This document shows positions 23,352 through 26,077 of a stretch of DNA of 26,077 bases, piece by piece. Positions within the stretch are counted from its first letter, which is position 1. Each line of letters begins with the position of its first letter. A model generated the notes under the pieces. It was not told the origin of the DNA. It did not search any database and saw only the letters and a list, made by a program, of their open reading frames with translations. The DNA is taken from assembly GCA_036822015.1 (NCBI GenBank), contig DAISIL010000049.1, positions 1 through 26,077 on the forward strand. The letters are read 5' to 3'. Both the position numbers and the translations under genes were made by a program. The DNA is from DAISIL01 sp036822015. GTDB taxonomy: Bacteria > Bacteroidota > Bacteroidia > Cytophagales > Bernardetiaceae.

Positions 23352-24944
23352 ATGCAATCAAAAAAGAAGCAAGGGATGAATTATCGCGGTTGGGTACTAT
23401 TGGGTGTCTTGGTTTGGAACTGCTTTTGGATCAAAGGACAAGAGTTGTTACACTTGCCTCACTTTAGCGAGGGGGAGGACTTCGGATATATTTCTTGTTT
23501 GGCCACCGACCGCAAAAATAACCTTTGGATTGGTACCCGCGAGCAGGGACTGATCGTTTATCGCCCCGAAACAGAAACCTGGCAGCAGATCATCCCCGCC
23601 GATACCATCCGATGGATCACCGCCCTAACCATCGACAGCCGCAACAACAAATGGATCGGTACGCCCAGCAGCGGGTTACTGCTTGTCGATGAAGCCGGAA
23701 ATTTTATCGAACGCTATCCCATCTTTCGTCCTGATAGCAGTTCCCAGCACCTCATTAACGCCCTTGTCGTTGATTACGATAACGTTGTTTGGGTCGGGAC
23801 GGCCGACGGTGGCCTCTGGGCTTACGACGGACAAACATGGGAGGTCTATACACAGGAGGGCGAGTTTTTGCCCACCAATACCATCACCTCCCTGACGGTG
23901 GATCGCTACAACAACAAATGGATCGGTACCCGCCTTGGGCTTTGGGCAACCACCGTGGGTAAGGTCTGGGATCAGTACGACGTGTACAGCGAGGTGCGGG
24001 ACATCTTCGCCGATGGGGTCGATAATATCTGTACCTGCGTCTTTGACCGCCGCCGCCTCGAGTGGATACACTGCACCAACCAGCTCTATCAAGCTGTCAA
24101 TAAATCGACGAAGAAAGACTTTTTTAACCTTCGTCAGGTAGTCATTGATAAAAATTTACACATCTGGGCCGCCGCAGCAGAGGGCATTGTCCATTTTATC
24201 CCTGAAAATGAAAAGAAAGGACACTGGGAAACCCTCAAAGCCTACGATGGCGGACGGGCTACGGTCATCGACCTAGACCAAACGGGACGCTACGCCTGGG
24301 TAGGCACCGAAACGGCAGGCATCTTTAGGATAGACCTAGACATCCCCCCTGCACAAGAGGACATCTTGTTTGATGACTTGCTCCTGGCCATCGACAAGAC
24401 CGACAGCGCAGTAGCTGCGTTTTTGCAAGAACGGCAGCGCATCAACGAACAGAGTAAGGATACCGTCCCCGAGGTTGCCGTTGTGGTCGTGGCACAACCC
24501 CCCAAAGTCATCACGGAAGACCTGCCTCCTGATATGCCTAAGCCGCCTAGCAAAAAAGTCAAACTTCGGGATACCGAAATGAGCGAAGGCGAAGCTATTA
24601 CACTTTCTAATATCAATTTTGCCCCGCGAAGTGCCGAACTCACCGATAAAGCTGGGTTAGAAGAAATTTACCGTTTTCTACTCCTCAACCCCAACGTAAC
24701 CGTCGAACTCGGCGGACATACCGACCGTGATCCAGCAACTTCACACCCTAACTACGAGCGCATACGTCAGCAACACAAGCAGTTATCTCTCGAACGTGCC
24801 AAATCCGTGGCTCAGTTTTTGATCCAGAAAGGTATCCCCGCCGAACGCCTCCAAACCCAGGGCTATGGTGGATCACAACCTCTGTTTGCTTACAACTCTA
24901 GCCAAAATCGACGGGTAGAGTTAAAAATCATACAAATCAAATGA
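23352..24944 (+). CDS. Two-component-regulator-type beta-propeller fused to an OmpA peptidoglycan-binding domain
   Basis: A 530-residue exported protein. Two starts are possible: ATG 23352, or ATG 23376 giving the cleaner signal peptide MNYRGWVLLGVLVWNCFWIKGQ. About 40-335 form a propeller of roughly six to seven blades of the two-component regulator type, with repeats DRKNNLWIGTREQGL, DSRNNKWIGTPSSGL, DYDNVVWVGTADGGLW and DRYNNKWIGTRLGLW. A proline-rich linker follows (about 375-410). The OmpA-like domain (about 415-530) has NINFAPRSAEL, GGHTDRD near 454, LSLERAKSVAQFL and GYGGSQP, including the Asp and Arg that grip diaminopimelate in known members. It should sit in the periplasm or at the outer membrane, anchored to peptidoglycan. 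It diverges from the kinase operon and overlaps the next gene by ATGA. No kinase or DNA-binding part is attached to the propeller. Confidence 0.88.
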   Translation: MQSKKKQGMNYRGWVLLGVLVWNCFWIKGQELLHLPHFSEGEDFGYISCLATDRKNNLWIGTREQGLIVYRPETETWQQIIPADTIRWITALTIDSRNNKWIGTPSSGLLLVDEAGNFIERYPIFRPDSSSQHLINALVVDYDNVVWVGTADGGLWAYDGQTWEVYTQEGEFLPTNTITSLTVDRYNNKWIGTRLGLWATTVGKVWDQYDVYSEVRDIFADGVDNICTCVFDRRRLEWIHCTNQLYQAVNKSTKKDFFNLRQVVIDKNLHIWAAAAEGIVHFIPENEKKGHWETLKAYDGGRATVIDLDQTGRYAWVGTETAGIFRIDLDIPPAQEDILFDDLLLAIDKTDSAVAAFLQERQRINEQSKDTVPEVAVVVVAQPPKVITEDLPPDMPKPPSKKVKLRDTEMSEGEAITLSNINFAPRSAELTDKAGLEEIYRFLLLNPNVTVELGGHTDRDPATSHPNYERIRQQHKQLSLERAKSVAQFLIQKGIPAERLQTQGYGGSQPLFAYNSSQNRRVELKIIQIK

Positions 24945-25594
24945 TTCAGCCAAAAACTATTACCGATACCCTACACCTCACCCCCGAGCAGTACTTCGCC
25001 ATTCAGGAGCGCGTAGAGGTCAAGCTCGAGTACGATAACGGACGCATCGTACCCAAAGAAGGCAGCGATCCCTTGCCCGAGTGGGTGATCGCAGAACTAC
25101 TCAAAGATGATTTTGATGAAAATATTTTAAATTTTGAATTTCTGATGGCAACAAATAATCATGGTATTATTACGGGGAATTTACATACCCGCTTATCCCT
25201 GATCCTACTCGATCAACCCTACCGCATCTACTCGCAAAGCCCCAATGTTTACATCTCACTTACAGGAAAATATCGTATCCCTGATGTTACGGTAGCTCCC
25301 GAAAAGCAACAACAAATTTTAAAAGGCGAGTCACTGACAAACCCCCTTGTTATTTTTGAAGTCTTATCTCCTGCCACAGCTGCCAAAGACCACAACCAAA
25401 AACTGGAAGAATACCTGCACATCGACAGCCTACAAAGCTACTTCCTCGTAGCACAAGACCAGATCAAAATCGAGGGATACTACCGCCAAAACGACAACCA
25501 ATGGACGTACCAAATCTTCCGAGAAAATGCCTTGCCTATACCTGCCATCGGGATAGATATTTCAATTACTGACCTATACAAAGACGTTTTTTGA
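24941..25594 (+). CDS. Uma2 family (DUF820) putative restriction endonuclease-like protein
   Basis: A 217-residue cytoplasmic protein of the Uma2 family, which has a PD-(D/E)xK nuclease fold and is abundant in cyanobacteria and some Bacteroidota; no cellular role is established. Visible landmarks are the N-terminal LTPEQYFAIQERVEVKLEYDNGRIV, the active-site strand YRIPDVTVAP (Asp), IFEVLSPATAAKDHNQKLEEYLHI (Glu and Lys of the E-x-K-like motif), and YFLVAQDQIKIEGYYR. The length is normal. The ATG overlaps the stop of the propeller/OmpA gene (ATGA), implying translational coupling although the functions look unrelated. Its 5' and 3' parts are nearly identical to the next gene while the middle differs. 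Confidence 0.9.
   Translation: MIQPKTITDTLHLTPEQYFAIQERVEVKLEYDNGRIVPKEGSDPLPEWVIAELLKDDFDENILNFEFLMATNNHGIITGNLHTRLSLILLDQPYRIYSQSPNVYISLTGKYRIPDVTVAPEKQQQILKGESLTNPLVIFEVLSPATAAKDHNQKLEEYLHIDSLQSYFLVAQDQIKIEGYYRQNDNQWTYQIFRENALPIPAIGIDISITDLYKDVF
24966..25149 (+). repeat. 5' near-identical block shared by the two Uma2 genes, copy 1
   Basis: These 184 bases match 25615-25798 with two differences (offset 649). The block covers codons about 9-70 of the first Uma2 gene, before the divergent central segment. A second shared block, 25340-25425 against 25992-26077, has one difference in 86 bases (offset 652) and continues to the window edge. Confidence 0.95.
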
Positions 25595-25595
25595 G

Positions 25596-26077
25596 ATGAC
25601 CAGCACACCCACACATACCCTACACCTCACCCCCGAGCAGTACTTCGCCATTCAGGAGCGCGTAGAGGTCAAGCTCGAGTACGATAACGGACGCATCGTA
25701 CCCAAAGAAGGCAGCGATCCCTTGCCCGAGTGGGTGATCGCAGAACTACTCAAAGATGATTTCGATGAAAATATTTTAAATTTTGAATTTCCGATGGCTA
25801 CGCAAAAACATGATGACCTAATTTACAACATTCATGTACGACTGATGATGTTGTCCGAAGAAGGAGCGCGGTTTAGGGTCTATGCTCAAAGCCCTAAAGT
25901 TTTTATTGCTCTCACAGGAAAATATCGCATTCCTGACGTAACTATTTCTCCCCCCAAATCCGAACAGCACTTTGAGAAAGATTACTTAACCAACCCCCTT
26001 GTTATTTTTGAAGTCTTATCTCCTGCCACGGCTGCCAAAGACCACAACCAAAAACTGGAAGAATACCTGCACATCGA
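25596..26077 (+). CDS. Second Uma2 family protein, truncated by the window end
   Basis: An open frame from ATG 25596, one base after the stop of the first Uma2 gene, encoding 160 residues before the window ends inside the catalytic region. It starts MTSTPTHTLHLTPEQYF and carries YRIPDVTISPPK and VIFEVLSPATAAKDHNQKL, so the Asp, Glu and Lys of the PD-(D/E)xK-like site are present as far as the sequence runs. Residues about 7-68 and from TNPLVIFEV onwards are practically identical to the first copy. The intervening part (KHDDLIYNIHVRLMMLSEEGARFRVYAQS) differs strongly. The rest of the gene lies outside the window, so intactness is unknown. Confidence 0.88.
   Translation, partial: MTSTPTHTLHLTPEQYFAIQERVEVKLEYDNGRIVPKEGSDPLPEWVIAELLKDDFDENILNFEFPMATQKHDDLIYNIHVRLMMLSEEGARFRVYAQSPKVFIALTGKYRIPDVTISPPKSEQHFEKDYLTNPLVIFEVLSPATAAKDHNQKLEEYLHI
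25615..25798 (+). repeat. 5' near-identical block shared by the two Uma2 genes, copy 2
   Basis: Partner of 24966-25149, with two substitutions in 184 bases. The identity begins only after the first few codons and stops abruptly near GATGGC, where the divergent centre of the two genes begins. Confidence 0.95.

Noticed and set aside
23352..24944. Propeller/OmpA protein as a hybrid two-component sensor
   Set aside because: No histidine kinase, receiver or AraC domain follows the propeller; the C-terminus is a complete OmpA domain.
24941..26077. Uma2 pair as transposase genes or an insertion sequence
   Set aside because: The proteins show the Uma2 Asp/Glu/Lys landmarks, not a transposase DDE or HUH motif, and no terminal inverted repeats are seen.

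Overview
The window looks like a chromosomal segment of a Bacteroidota bacterium, most plausibly a Cytophagales or Saprospira-like lineage, though I cannot fix the order. The grounds are two TonB-dependent receptors (one with an N-terminal carboxypeptidase-regulatory-like domain), a DUF4412 protein, histidine kinases with periplasmic TPRs, a SpoIIE phosphatase of the RIQQAI/PRDVVSGDFYWF type, several TAnnTTTG-like -7 elements and almost no Shine-Dalgarno sequences. Genes are packed tightly. No gene-free stretch exceeds 300 bases; the longest is the 175-base divergent region 23177-23351. I see no tRNA, rRNA, CRISPR array or insertion sequence.

Region 1 (1-2285): nuoM (complex I antiporter-like subunit, minus strand) diverges from a GNAT acetyltransferase (plus strand). 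Bases 1-111 exactly copy 262-372 inside nuoM and are followed by ten Ns, so the left edge is a scaffold join with an unmerged contig overlap. Region 2 (2286-7424, minus): a TonB-dependent receptor with a sodium:solute symporter just upstream, a likely outer- plus inner-membrane uptake pair. A 9-bp direct repeat with 21-bp spacing lies ahead of the symporter. A secreted DUF4412 protein precedes them.

Region 3 (7485-23176, minus, about 15.7 kb): one compact sensory locus. In transcription order it holds a GAF-PAS-PAS-GAF histidine kinase, a TPR histidine kinase, a PilJ-type membrane histidine kinase, a TonB-dependent receptor, a second TPR histidine kinase, a stand-alone receiver protein, and a REC-PAS-PAS-GAF-SpoIIE phosphatase. 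The junctions are +11, +5, -8, -4, +87 and +11 bases, so the first five genes are very probably one transcript. All four kinases share a near-identical C-terminal core with an unusually long insert inside the phosphoacceptor domain. No DNA-binding output is encoded. The implied flow is outer-membrane, periplasmic and cytoplasmic inputs, then four paralogous kinases, then two receivers, then a PP2C-type phosphatase. This multi-kinase/TonB-receptor cluster is the most interesting system in the window.

Region 4 (23352-26077, plus): divergent from the kinase operon is a beta-propeller/OmpA fusion protein. It overlaps by ATGA a Uma2-family nuclease-like gene, which is followed one base later by a second Uma2 gene that runs off the window. 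The two Uma2 genes are mosaics, with near-identical ends and divergent centres. A second ten-N gap interrupts the operon's TonB receptor; merging a 4-base overlap across it restores the reading frame, so that gene is probably intact.
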